Positions 11,541 through 22,911 of a stretch of 64,000 nt of DNA are shown here, piece by piece. Each line of letters starts with the position of its first letter. Within the stretch, counting starts at the first letter, position 1. Source of the stretch: Orychophragmus violaceus (taxonomy: Eukaryota > Streptophyta > Magnoliopsida > Brassicales > Brassicaceae); the NCBI GenBank assembly GCA_030180135.1, contig CM058232.1:94228630-94292629 (forward strand), read 5' to 3'. A program made the position numbers and the translations under genes. The notes beneath the pieces are model-generated. The model had not been told where the DNA came from and searched no databases. It was given only the letters and a program-made list of their open reading frames with translations.

Positions 11541-12350
11541 TCAAGAAGTCCGAGAATAGATAGCACGGATATGTAGGTGACATTGACAGTAGGAAGAGTA
11601 CATTTTGGTATGTTTACACTTTTGATGGTACTGCAATTTGTTGGGTTTCAAAATTGCAGAAAATTGTAACTCTATCAAGTTGGGAAGCTGAGTATATATC
11701 GGTGAAAGAGGCAACTAAAGAGATGATGTGGTTGCAGTCATTTCTACAAGAGCTAGGCCATGACCAGGAAAGTGTGTTGTATTGCAGTAAGAGTGCCATT
11801 GAATTGGCAAAGAACCCACGTTTACCATGCTCGGACTAAGCGCATATAACTTCGGTATCATTTCATCATATCGGCTTTAGAAGATGAAGTGTTGGTGCTT
11901 GAAATGATCCCAGGAAGCAAAAACCCTATAGACATGTTAAGAAAGGTTGTACGATATGATAAACTGAGGTTATGTGTAACCTCAATTAGATTGTTAGAGT
12001 AACAAGCTTGAAAACATGATACATTGATCAAAGTGTGAAGACAAATTGAAATCAGTCTTCAAATGGGAGATTGTTAGAACACGTAAGAAAAAGTGGACGG
12101 TTTGGAAGAGCTCAAATTAAAGATGTCTTCTCTTCAAGTCAAGGCTTGCCAATTTCGTACTCATTTATTCACCAATTATATATGGCCCCAATCCGTTTTA
12201 TAAATAGATGGTGAATTCTTCATTGTAAATCTTCACAAATTCCAAAATAAGAAAAGAAAGAAAGAAGAAAGTTTTTCTTTTTATAGAAAATTTAATATAA
12301 TTTTCTTAAATATAATTGGGTTTTGTGTTTTTTTGAATATATGTACGGAC
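11541..12350 (+). mobile_element. 3' end of a Copia element: RNase H remnant plus start of LTR
   Basis: From about 11560 the plus strand reads YVGDIDSRKSTFWYVYTF, then WVSKLQKIVTLSSWEAEYISVKEATKEMMWLQSFL, the hallmark end of Copia RNase H, with a stop after PRLPCSD at about 11839. A polypurine tract (AAATGGGAGAT, 12061-12071) lies directly before TGTTAGAACACG at 12072, which is where the 3' LTR begins. A TATA-like TATAAATAG lies at about 12200 within the LTR. The rest of the element upstream is missing, and the right LTR end could not be fixed. Confidence 0.75.
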
Positions 12351-13480
12351 CACCTTGCAAAAGGTATTAGATCAGGTGAGTTAGTTTTTTCCTCTGTATT
12401 CCTAGAAACTCCGATATAGTTAGCATGTGAAGCTAAACCCTTGGTCTCATTCGAACGAAAGTTCTCTTTGATGCAAAAAATGTAAATTTTGGATGTGAAT
12501 TAAGAGTGTTATACTTTTCTAATTAGTAACATAAAGATCTGTAACAAATTTGGAAATATAAATAAAATTTAGTCGAACTCCAATAATAAATTATATGCAT
12601 TTCCAGTTCTCATATATCTAGATATCTGTGGTTCAGAAAAATTGAATTTATTTCGGTTTCCACATCCTCTTTTAATTTTTCTTTACCATAATTTGAAAAT
12701 CTTGTATTTTTGATCAAATTAAAAAATCTTGATGAACGCCGGACTATATTGTTTTGTCTTTCGTTGAGCCGACGTTCTTATATAAAAATGAGAAAGACAC
12801 AAGACCTTAGCACGAATGAAAAAGAAACAGACAATGAGACAACTAGGCTCGCTTAGATAAAATAAATAATGAGACTTAGTATATACTTCATTGTTCCAAG
12901 ATCAAAGCTCATCGTGACATCCATTTTTATAGTTCTCTAATCATTTTCTTCCAAAGTCACCGCTTCGTGACTTCCTCTAATTTGAGGTTCATTCTGTAAC
13001 TATCAGTCGCAACGGTTTAAATTGAAACCGGCCTTGTAAATCACACTAAGCAACCAAATGACTAGACAATGCAGTTGAACAAACGGTTGGATTGTTGAAA
13101 AAGATGATCCCAAGTGAAACAAATACTTACTCTCTGTAAAACAACAATTTTTAGATTGTTACAACAAACATTATACTATATAGTTCCACAATATTAATTT
13201 ACAAGGATTTTAGCTGCCAAGTCTAACTTTTCTGTTTTTTTTTTTGGGTTAAAAACAAAGTTGTACAAAGGAAAGAAATTTAGATAATTAAGTTTTACTT
13301 TGAAAGCGAATCTATTAGTCTGACAGGATGTGCTTAGTTGCAAAGTAAAGAAAATATGTTTTGTTTAATATTTTACTTATCAAGCAAAGACTTTGTCCGT
13401 ACTTAGATTTCCACGGCAAGACTAGTTTCCTTGCCGCCTGGTTTGAGGTAGTTTATTACATTCTCGCGCGCTCTCTCTGG
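12351..13480. other. Intergenic region including upstream sequence of the PRAF-like gene
   Basis: AT-rich and without reading frames. The transcript of the downstream gene probably begins near 13480-13720, where C/T-rich sequence and the common plant leader word GCTAGGGTTT (about 13649) appear. No further regulatory sites can be supported. Confidence 0.45.
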
Positions 13481-13855
13481 TCTCTCCGGCCATCTTCCTC
13501 TTCTTCCCTCCTCCGGCGAAGATAACTGGGAAACTTGCATTTGGCAAGAGCACGAAAAGCCGTTTACCAGCTGAAACAGTGAAGCTTCTTTTCCCCCCCT
13601 TGATTCTCGGAGCAGCAAGCAATTCATCGGAATTTTCCCAACTCCGAAGCTAGGGTTTAAAATTTCTTCAGCTAATCTCTCCCTTTTTCTTAGAATTTCT
13701 TATATACAAAAACTTCGGGGGTGTTGGAGAGTTAGCACGGAATTTGATGGTTAGAAGGGCGGAGACTTCACGTAGTCTTGTTTGCTTAGGATGACCGGCG
13801 CTCCGTTTTGCGATCAGAGAGGGTTTCTGCATTTAGGTATTACCTCTCTAATGGA

Positions 13856-16800
13856 ATGGCAGATCTCGTCAGCTACGGTAGTATCGAGCGAGACATCGAA
13901 CAGGTACTATACTTTCTTCTCCATCTATATATATGTTTACCCTGAGCTGTATATATGTCTATGTGTTGATTAACACAGGATCTTCGTCTTGTTGCTTGAT
14001 TTCCATTTAAGAACTTGTATTTTCTCACTCAGATCTTCATCCCTTTATTTTACAGGCTTTAATTGCGTTGAAGAAAGGTGCTCAACTCTTGAAATATGGT
14101 CGGAAAGGAAAGCCTAAGTTTTGTCCCTTTAGACTCTCCAATGTGAGTATGTTTTTAGCGGTGAAGACTGGAGTACAATTCATTTGTTTATTTTTCTTGG
14201 CTGATAGCTTACCGCCTTGAACATGTTATGTGCAGGATGAGACCTCTTTGATCTGGATTTCAAATGGTGGAGAAAAACGCTTGAAGTTATCAACTGTATC
14301 TAAGATTGTTCCAGGACAAAGAACTGTAAGTCTGTAACTTCTCTTATAATTCTACCTTCTGTTTTGATTCAGCAACATACAAAAATGGCCAGTCTTTGTC
14401 AGTAACATATTATGACTTTGATCATGTTCAGGCTGTTTTCCAACGTTACCTTCGCCCTGAAAAGGATTATTTATCTTTCTCTCTCGTTTACTCCAACAGG
14501 AAGCGGACTCTTGACGTGGTTGGTGATTGAAACTTAATTACTCTCTCATCACCTTGTATTCTCTGTCTCTGCAGCTGAATAGGTTGCATTTGTTTTCAGA
14601 TTTGCAAGGACAAAGTTGAGGCAGAGGTGTGGATAGCAGGCCTAAAAGCTTTGATATCTGGTCAGGGTGGCCGCTCTAAAATCGACGGCTGGAGTGACGG
14701 AGGCCTCTCTATTGCTGTAAGTAATAAGTATAACCTAAAGCCAAAAGCTTCAGTATTGTGGATGTTGCAGTTTGATTTCTCTCTTCTCAAAATAAGTCTC
14801 ATTTAGATTTTCCTGAAGTTTGTTATCTTATCTTCATTATTTCCAGGACAGCAGAGACTTGACATTAGGCAGTCCTACCAACAGCTCCGTTTGTGCGTCT
14901 CGAGATTACAACGTTGTTGAGACTCCTTATAGTACAACCACTTATTCAAAATCTTCTAGAACTGAGAATTCTGTCAGTTCTGAGAGGTCACATGTGCCAT
15001 CAGGTAGCCCAAATATGTCAGTACGAGGACCTTCATCAGACGTGTTCCGGGTTAGTGTCTCCAGTGCTCAAAGCACCTCAAGTCATGGTTCTGCTCCAGA
15101 TAATTGCGATGCTCTAGGTGATGTTTATATATGGGGTGAAGTGCTATGTGATAATGGTGCTGATAAGAATAGTAGTTGTCTTGGTTCAAAGTCTGATGTT
15201 CTGATTCCAAAGCCATTGGAATCCAATGTAGTTTTGGATATCCACCAAATAGCATGTGGTGTTAAGCATGCTGCTCTAGTGTCTAGGCAAGGTGAGGTGT
15301 TTACATGGGGTGAAGAATCCGGAGGACGTCTTGGCCATGGAATGGGAAAAGATGTTACTGGGCCACAGCTTATCGAGTCTCTACCTGTTTCGAGTGTTGA
15401 TTTTGTTGCCTGTGGTGAGTTCCATACATGCGCTGTTACGATGACTGGAGAGATTTATACATGGGGAGATGGAAAACACAATGCAGGACTTCTTGGCCAT
15501 GGTACTGATGTAAGTCACTGGATACCTAAGAGAATATCAGGACCTCTTGAAGGTCTTCGAATCGCCTCCGTGTCCTGTGGACCGTGGCACACTGCTTTGA
15601 TAACATCAACTGGACACCTTTTTACTTTTGGTGATGGGACATTTGGTGTTTTAGGACATGGTGACAGGGAAACTGTGTTTTACCCAAGAGAAGTCAAATC
15701 TTTATCTGGTTTGAGGACTACTGCCGTTGCGTGTGGTGTATGGCATTCTGCTGCAGTAGTAGAAGTCATTGTAACTCAGTCAAGTTCAAGTATATCATCA
15801 GGAAAGCTGTTCACATGGGGTGATGGTGACAAGGGCCGTCTTGGTCATGGAGATAAAGAGCCTCGTCTTAAACCCACATGTGTATCAGCTCTAATTGACC
15901 ATGATTTTCACAGAGTTGCATGTGGACATAGTTTAACAGTTGGCTTGACCACATCAGGAAAAGTTTTCACAATGGGAAGTACAGTTTATGGTCAACTAGG
16001 GAATCCCAGTGCTGATGGGAAGCTTCCTTGCTTAGTAGAGGACAAACTAAGTAATGATTGTGTTGAAGAAGTAGCATGTGGAGCTTATCATGTAGCAGTT
16101 TTAACATCTCGAAATGAAGTATTTACATGGGGGAAGGGTGCCAATGGGAGATTAGGTCATGGAGATATGGTGGACCGTGACGCACCCACTCTTGTTGAGG
16201 CTTTGAAAGAAAGGCATGTAAGACATGTTGCATGTGGTTCAAACTTTACAGCAGCAATATGTCTTCATAAATGGGTTTCTGGTACTGAGCAATCTCAATG
16301 TTCAGCTTGTAGGCAGGCTTTTGGATTCACAAGAAAATGTCACAATTGTTACAACTGTGGGCTTGTCCACTGCCATTCATGTAGTTCCAAGAAATCACTG
16401 AAAGCTGCTTTGGCTCCTAATCCAGGAAAGCCTTATCGTGTCTGTGATTCATGTTATTCTAAACTGAGTAAGCTGTCAGAAGCTAGTATTGATAGTCGGA
16501 AGAATGTTATGCCACGCCTTTCCGGTGAGAACATGGACAGATTGGATAAAGCTGAGCTAAGATTGGCTAAGTCAGGAATACCGTCGAAAATAGATTTGAT
16601 CAAGCAGCTAGATAGCAGGGCAGCTAGACAAGGAAAGAAGGGGGACACTTTCTCTCTTGTCCGCACTTCTCAAACACCTCTGTCACAGCTTAAGGATGCT
16701 TTGACCAACGTGGCTGACTTACGGCGTGTGCCACCAAAACCAGCCGTAACTCCATCTGGAGGAAGCTCCAGATCTGTGTCACCTTTCTCAAGAAGATCTA

Positions 16801-17938
16801 GTCCTCCTCGTTCACTCACTCCCATTCCTTCCACGGCAGGTCTTACTTTTTCATCTAGTGTAAGTGAGAGTTTGAAGAAGACAAATGAGCTTCTGAATCA
16901 GGAAATGGTCAAATTGCGTGCTCAGGTAAACTTGTCCACAGTCTTAATCTTTATTCATTCTTATGGTTTGGTTTTAAGGAATAAATCTTGGACGTTGTTC
17001 AGGCCGAGAGCTTGAGGCACAGATGTGAGGTCCAGGAATTTGAAGTCCAGAAATCTGTAAAGAAAGCGCAAGAAGCAATGAAACTGGCAGCAGAGGAGTC
17101 CGCCAAGTCAGAAGCTGCAAAAGAAGTTATAAAGTCTCTTACAGCACAGGTTTTGGCTTGATTACTCTCTTACATATTTCTCTTAAACAGTCTTTGTGTT
17201 CGACAATTTGCTGTCCGATGTATTCATTCTTCATTTATGATTCCCTCTTACATGATTAAGTTTGATCTTTCCAGCTGAAGGATATAGTTAAGCTGCTACC
17301 ACCGGGTGCTTACGAAGCTGAGACCACAAGGACGGCTAATTTACTGAACAGGTTTGAGCAAAACGGATTTCACTTTGCTAATGCAAACGGACAGCGTACA
17401 TCACGTTCTGATACAATGAGCGACACCTCTCTTGCATCGCCTTTAGCTCTTCCCTCACGTTCAGTGAATGGTCTTTGGAGAAACTCCCAGTCACCAAGAA
17501 ACACAGATGCAAGCATGGGAAGAGACGATCTTCAAAATGACGGGGTGAGAATCAGTAATGGTTTCTCAGAAGATGGTGATACTCGCCGAAACTCAAGAAG
17601 CTCAGTAGCAACATCAAATGCTTCTCAAGTGGAGGCAGAGTGGATCGAACAGTATGAACCTGGTGTTTATATCACACTGCTGGCCCTAGGCGATGGAACC
17701 AGAGATCTCAAACGTGTGCGCTTTAGGTAAAACGTTTTATAGAATCAAGATCAACTTTATCTTATCTTCAATGCATTGTAGAGATTAATAATACCAATGT
17801 GGTTTTGTTTGTAGCCGGAGAAGATTCAAGGAGCAACAAGCAGAGGTATGGTGGTCAGAGAACCGTGAAAGAGTATATGAAAAGTATAACATTCGTGGTA
17901 CGGATAGATCAAGTGTGCAATCACAGTTCCAGACATGA
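13856..17938 (+). CDS. PRAF-type PH-RCC1-FYVE-BRX protein (At5g42140/PRAF1-like), nine coding exons
   Basis: Coding exons: 13856-13903, 14056-14142, 14236-14325, 14432-14518, 14600-14716, 14847-16925, 17003-17149, 17275-17726 and 17815-17938. All junctions are GT-AG and keep frame; the product is about 1076 residues, normal for the family. The N-terminus (MADLVSYGSIERDIEQ) and a PH domain come from exons 1-5. Exon 6 encodes about seven RCC1 repeats (repeated YTWG / GRLGHG / VACG words, residues about 240-620) followed by a FYVE zinc finger (CSACRQAFGF ... CYNCGLVHCHSC). A coiled coil (ESLKKTNELLNQEMVKLRAQ) and a C-terminal BRX domain (EAEWIEQYEPGVYITLLALG ... RFKEQQAEVWW) follow. Family members bind phosphoinositides and act as guanine-exchange-like factors in plant cells. 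The start was chosen because the family begins with MADLVSYG. One oddity is RKCHNCYNCG in the FYVE finger, where I recall RKRHNCYNCG as usual. This is the only clearly intact host gene in the window. Confidence 0.95.
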
Positions 17939-18162
17939 GTCAAGTAACAAGAACGAAAGCAAAAGCATAGGAAGCAGTTTTTGCACTGTATATTATAGAG
18001 AATCTCTGTCGCTTTATTTGCAAAGTTTGTCGTGAGTTTGATGATTTTTAATTACCAATCTGATGTATGTGGAAATCGTAAGCTAACTTCATGATGTTTA
18101 GGTTTTTCTTTACTACTCTGCACTCAGTTTCTCTTTCTGGTATCCATCGTTTTGGCTTTTTA

Positions 18163-18300
18163 TTGAGCAACACTGCGTTCTCATACGTTTGTCTTCGCCC
18201 GTTGGACACAATCAAAACCAAGCTTCATATGAGAGGTGCGTCTCAGGTGTACAGTAGCAGCTTCACTACAAAATCCGATCACTTAAAAGTTCGTCGTGAG
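18163..18300 (+). pseudogene. Remnant of a mitoferrin-like mitochondrial carrier gene
   Basis: The plus-strand frame reads TAFSYVCLRPLDTIKTKLHM followed by RGASQVYSSSF. It contains the carrier-family signature PxDxxKxK (PLDTIKTKL) and the GASQVYS continuation typical of plant mitoferrin-like carriers such as MFL1 (At5g42130, from memory). Only one carrier motif out of the three expected is present, and no other exon was found in the flanks, so it is a fragment. From memory the A. thaliana gene lies beside the PRAF-like gene, which supports inherited synteny rather than random capture. Confidence 0.6.
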
Positions 18301-18790
18301 CATTTTCAGTTTCTTCCTCGACCATAAACGTTTCTGCCAAATACTGAGTTTGTTCTAATCCCTTGTCGTCATGTGAATCCGCAGAGGGATGAACCACTCC
18401 ATAACCAAACCCTTCAGCTGCGTTATGCTTCGACTTTTCCGTCTTTGCCTTCCAAATTGACATTGTTTAGGACAATGTGGCTACAAGGGACTGCGTCACT
18501 ACAAGCAAATTTGATGGCTTCTTTGCTTTTGTGGAGGACGTTTGTGGGTTATGTATTGGCTTGGCTTAAAAGTAAATGAAGAAAAGCCCTTATTTTTTTC
18601 AACACATCTAAGTCTGATCAGTGGAGCTTGAAGTACTTGCTAGAGCATATGAGCACTTAAATTTCAAACTAGCATCCAAGGTCAAACAACCGCAACCCAT
18701 TTTACCAAAACATAAATTCAAGTCGATGTGTTTCTTGGGTAAGGGCACAAAACACAATGCAACTGCTGAAACTATTTTGGTCTGAGATAG
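18301..18790. other. Residual flank before the Gypsy insertion
   Basis: Short open frames (18373-18579 on the plus strand among them) have no recognised domain. It may contain further carrier-gene debris, which I could not confirm. The last five bases, GATAG, are the left target-site duplicate of the Gypsy element. Confidence 0.4.
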
Positions 18791-19287
18791 TGTGGATCCT
18801 AAAACCCACACTCAGTTTTTAGAGTATTTAGATGAGCTGATTTGCAAAGTAGATGGGCTAGATTCTTGGTCAAGCACAATCAAGGAGCTAAACAATGATG
18901 AAGAATGGATTTATATTGATTCGGAAGAATGAACAACAAGAATTCAAGCTATAGAGCGATTACAAAGTCTTGGTGCTAGGTTAGAATACTAATGAATGAT
19001 CGGATCCCTTTTCCAGTCGCCGAGCCTCTCCTTTATAGTCCTTAGCTTCGTAACCATCTTCCTTGATCTTCGGAGCTGACTTCAACGACTTGCGGGATCT
19101 TCGGGATCGTGCGCTCCAACGACTCCTCCTTCTTCGCCGGGTTGTTACCAACAGACGGGTCCATCGCTCGTCGAGCTATACTCCGGAGTCGGAGCCTCTT
19201 TTAATGGGTTGGGCTTTGACTATGAATGCGTCAGGCCTTGATTCCTTTATTCAGCTGGATTCACTGTGGTGGATTTTGGCCCAAACA
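18791..19287 (-). repeat. 3' LTR of the Tat-type Gypsy element
   Basis: It starts TGTGGATCC and ends GGCCCAAACA, and matches 35645-36141 along its length. The visible difference is GCGTCAGGCC here against GCGTCGGGCC in the other copy. An open frame starting at 19063 is repeated in the other LTR and is not a gene. Confidence 0.95.
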
Positions 19288-19304
19288 TTTGCCCCCAGCC
19301 CTTT
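19288..19304 (-). promoter_or_regulatory. Polypurine tract of the Gypsy element
   Basis: On the minus strand the bases immediately before the 3' LTR read AAAGGGCTGGGGGCAAA, purine-rich and ending at the LTR boundary, as needed to prime plus-strand DNA synthesis. Confidence 0.75.
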
Positions 19305-19769
19305 AAGCGAGTTCTCGAGCTTGGAGGGTGGAGTATATTCGCGAAAGGCCCACAGTATTCTTTCCGATATGATCAAATCCTGCTCGCTTGAGCTATACCC
19401 GAGATACGAGGACGCTTCGCCTTCTAACGTGGACCATCAGATGACGAGCGAATGGAAATCCCGCCAAATCGAACGGCCAAGATGAGGGTATGGAATGAAT
19501 ACCACGCGTATTTGCGGCGCGTGAAGAGTAGCGGGGAGATCGAACGGCTTAGATCTCGGAGATCTCAAAAGATCTTTGGAGTCCCGAGGTTGTGCAATTA
19601 TGATTGCTTTATATTCCGCCTCTTCATGCATCCACTCTCCAAGGTTCAACCGTCAACTCAAGGTAACTCCTCCACTCCTCTTTATAGCGATGTTTCCTCT
19701 CTTTCTTTTGCAGTTTTTCTTTCCTTTTTTCTTGTGACAAAGAAATCTCGTTCTTGAAAGCTTTGAGCG

Positions 19770-22034
19770 ATGACGAAATTGAGCCTGGCTAAGGTTAAGA
19801 AAGAGAAGCAGGTGGTAGAAGAAGAGGAGTTCGAGTATCCCGTCCCGACTACAAAGGCGGAGGACATCGAGAACCTATACTCGTCGCACGGTGTACCGAG
19901 GTCGGTGGAGTTGAGGCTGCTTGACCCTGGAGAGACGCCGGAGTCGGTCAGACCAGGCTATTGATGTGCCTACAAGGCTTACTTCGAGAAGTGTAACCTG
20001 ATTTTCCCAATCCCTCGGTTCCTGCTGGATGTGATAGGCGAGCTTGGGATAACGCTTCCGCAGCTAACACCGAATTTCATCCGTTATCTCATTGGCCTGT
20101 TGGTTAGGGCTCGAGAGGAGGGGATTCCGTTCGACTTGTCGGTTCTCCACGCTTTGTGTTCGATTAAACACAACTCGGCGACAGGGCTTTTCTATCTCTC
20201 TCCTCGGAGGAGTTTAGCGATTCTGGTGGCCGTGCCGAACCGGGAGGATCGTTGGAGAGAGCGCCCTTTCTGGTTCAAGATCGACCACCATTCGATTGGG
20301 GATTACGATCCTTCTAGAATCGTGACCGCGTGGTCGGAATCCGTTGGTTAGAGATAGTGTTTAGCTAGGGTTTCTTCTATTGCATGTTGATTTTGGCTTT
20401 ATCTAGGGATGTCTGAGCGTTTGTTTTTCGATGTTTGCAGAGATCCCGGAGAGATTTGGAATAACCCCTGCAGTTAGACAGTTAGCGTCGACTCTAGGCT
20501 CCAGAGACGTACTCTGGTCATCGTTCACTGTTGACAGAGTCAAGCGCGCGCTCGAACTTCCGGAGGCGATAGAGCCGCTGGAGATTCGTCCTGCCCCGGC
20601 ACTTCTTGGTGAGTATACGCACGCTTCCTTTTATATATTCTCTGTATACACAGCCTCGGTGCGAGTCTTGATCGTCTTCCTTTAATTTGCAGCTTCCCGA
20701 GAGCACTCGCCCTCTGACGCCGCTTCGTCAAGTACAACCCAGACAAAGAAAAAGATGAGGAGACGTCCCACTGTCCGAGAATCATCCAAGAGGCCTTCTG
20801 AGAAGGCGGCGTCTGGCGGATACGCACCCATCCGCGCTGGTCAGCTGAGTGATGCTCTGGCTGGGGCCATTAACGATCGGAGGTCTGGAGGTGTTCCGCC
20901 GCCGCCTCCGCGTCGGGACACGGAGTCTGGAAAGGGCCCGGAAGCTGTACGCCCCGACCAAGTGATTCATCTGAGTTCGCGGGCCACCGGGAGTGATTCC
21001 TCGGTGCAACCTTTGAACAAGAAGCCTCGATATGAAAAGGAGGCAGCTGTCGGGTCGGGCTCGTCGCATGCTCCGGGGTCCAAACCGTTTCATTGGAAGT
21101 TTGACCACACGAAGGACTTTCCGATCACAGACGATCCTGAGGGGCTCGCTCATCTGCTCCGCCATTGTAAGGCTGCTGGGTGCTCGCTCCCTTCGGTGAG
21201 AAACCTGATAGGCCGGGAGCTATACGTCAAAGCAATGACCGCTAAGGGAAAGGTAGCTTCGAGTTTTTGCTTCTTCTTTCCCCCTCTGGATTTTAATGCT
21301 CATTTTCTATTTCAGGCTCTGGAGGCGGACAACCAACTCACGGCCTTTTACAAGCAAAGCCTCAGGAGTGTCCCTCGACAGGAAGAGCTCGAGCAAGCTC
21401 AGAGTGTCTGCACCAGTTGACCGCGAGTCTCAAGAGTTGCCAGGAGGAGGTGAAGCTCATCGATGCTCAGCTTAACGTTGTGAAGTCTGAGCGTTCGATT
21501 GCTGTGGAGAGGACGGTTACTCTGGAGCAGAAGGTCAAGGAACTCCTCGAGAAGGCGGATGATGCAATTCGCTCGGCTAGGCATGATGGAATGAGGATAA
21601 GGGACGGTCATTATTATGACATGTTCGAAGCTCACAAGGACAAGTTCGAGAGGAAGAAGAAGGAGACGGACTGTGAGATGAAGGTCCAAGAGGTGGAGGC
21701 CAATATCGAGCTGATAAACCTTCTGCAAAGCGGGGTGACTACTATCGAGGAGGAGCTTCCCAAGCTGTTGGAGCAGAGGGAGACTTTTGCGAAGGAGTTT
21801 GAGGCCGCGCAGGTGTCTGACTTCTCTCTGAGTGCCGAGCTTCGTGCTATCCCTCAGATCTCCGAGGACTCAGTGATGCGCGTGGCTCGCTCCGCAGGCT
21901 TCAATGAGTTTGGCTCGAATGCTGAGATGATGGCGGGACCTGCGAGTACCGGAGCGACCAAGGCGGCAGAGATCGGAGTCCAAGAGCAACAAGGTGGTGA
22001 AGGCGAGAAGGCTGGTGGTGAGGAGCAGGGCTGA
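19770..22034 (+). pseudogene. Antisense spliced ORF of the Tat element, broken by one stop and one frameshift
   Basis: It runs opposite to gag-pol. Inferred exons: 19770-20346, 20441-20608, 20693-21252 and 21316-22034, with GT-AG introns of phases 1, 1 and 0. Exon 1 holds the conserved FEKCNLIFPIPR ... TPNFIRYLIGLLVRAREEGI core. Exon 2 begins EIPERFGITP. Exon 3 is a basic, proline-rich linker. Exon 4 encodes a long coiled coil (QEEVKLIDAQLNVVKSERSI onward) and an acidic/glycine tail. A TGA lies in exon 1 (about 19962-19964, in GY-stop-CAY) and the frame shifts near 21405-21417. An antisense ORF in this position is known for Tat/Retand-type elements; its function is unknown. The element at 61-64 kb carries a homologue with the same introns. 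Confidence 0.8.
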
Positions 22035-22911
22035 TGGCTGCTCCTTAGAAAATTTTAATTTCTGTTCTTTTTGGAATTCCCTAAAGCCCCCTTCTGGGCT
22101 AAAGTTGAACTCTTTTATTTTGCTTTTAGTGTTGCCCGGGAGGGCTTTTATCCATAACTATGTTTGGCTCGGGTGAGCCTTTTAATGCACGCTTTTGTGT
22201 TTATGTTTTTGTTCGAGTTTGGATCTTTTTAGCTTAGCAAAATATCGATGTTCGGTTATGCGTTGTAAGTTTGCATGTTGAACCTTCGAGTCGCTGGGTA
22301 GAACTCTTTATTTTTGTTACTTAGTCTGGCCAGACGTTTCTTGTGTTTGGGAGTTCGTTTCGCGACTTTGAGCCCTTTAGTTTGCCGTGGTTTGAATACC
22401 TGTTTGACCCGTGCGAAGTCGTTTAGGGTTTATTTCCAAGTTTGTTTACGGATGCTGGGCTTTGGAGGATTACTTTGGAAGAGTTCCTTGGGGTTTACGG
22501 TTCGCAGAATACTTAAGGTTTTAAGACTTAGTATATTTGCGATCTATGTTCGCAGCCCACGTCTGCTGTGTGGACTCGGAGCGACGCGTGGTGTTGAATT
22601 TGTACTAAGTAAAGCTTGCGTAAAGTTTAGACTTTGTTTACTTGGTGGTCTTTCACGCTTGTAATTGCCAAGGTTTTAAGACTTGGTGAGTTTGCAATAA
22701 CATGTCAACCGTTAAGAGAATTTCATTAATGTATGCTTCGGAGTTTACATTGATGTATTGGGTGATAACCCTGTACTCCCCCCCTGAAAAACGAAAAGGA
22801 AGAGAGAGAGGATTTTTGGGTTTTTGGGTGGAGTGGCTGCACTCGAAGTTCGAGCTGCCTACGTACCCCGCCAAGGGATCAAGCCTAACGTAGTTCGATT
22901 ATTGTGAGTAC
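22035..22911. other. Spacer between antisense ORF and pol of the Gypsy element
   Basis: No coding sequence is supported. A plus-strand open frame at 22314-22664 has no recognisable domain. T-rich sequence after the antisense stop may be the 3' untranslated end of that gene. Confidence 0.5.

Noticed and set aside
15052..15255. Minus-strand frames within the PRAF-like gene (also 16454-16666)
   Set aside because: They are shadows of exon 6, which is firmly coding on the plus strand.
18373..18579. Second exon of the mitoferrin-like gene
   Set aside because: The frame does not contain carrier motifs that I recognise, and other frames are no better.
19063..19485. Plus-strand open frame starting MIFGADFNDLRDLRDRAL
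   Set aside because: It lies mostly in the LTR and is repeated in the other LTR (35917-36150); it has no domain and is a chance frame of repeated DNA.
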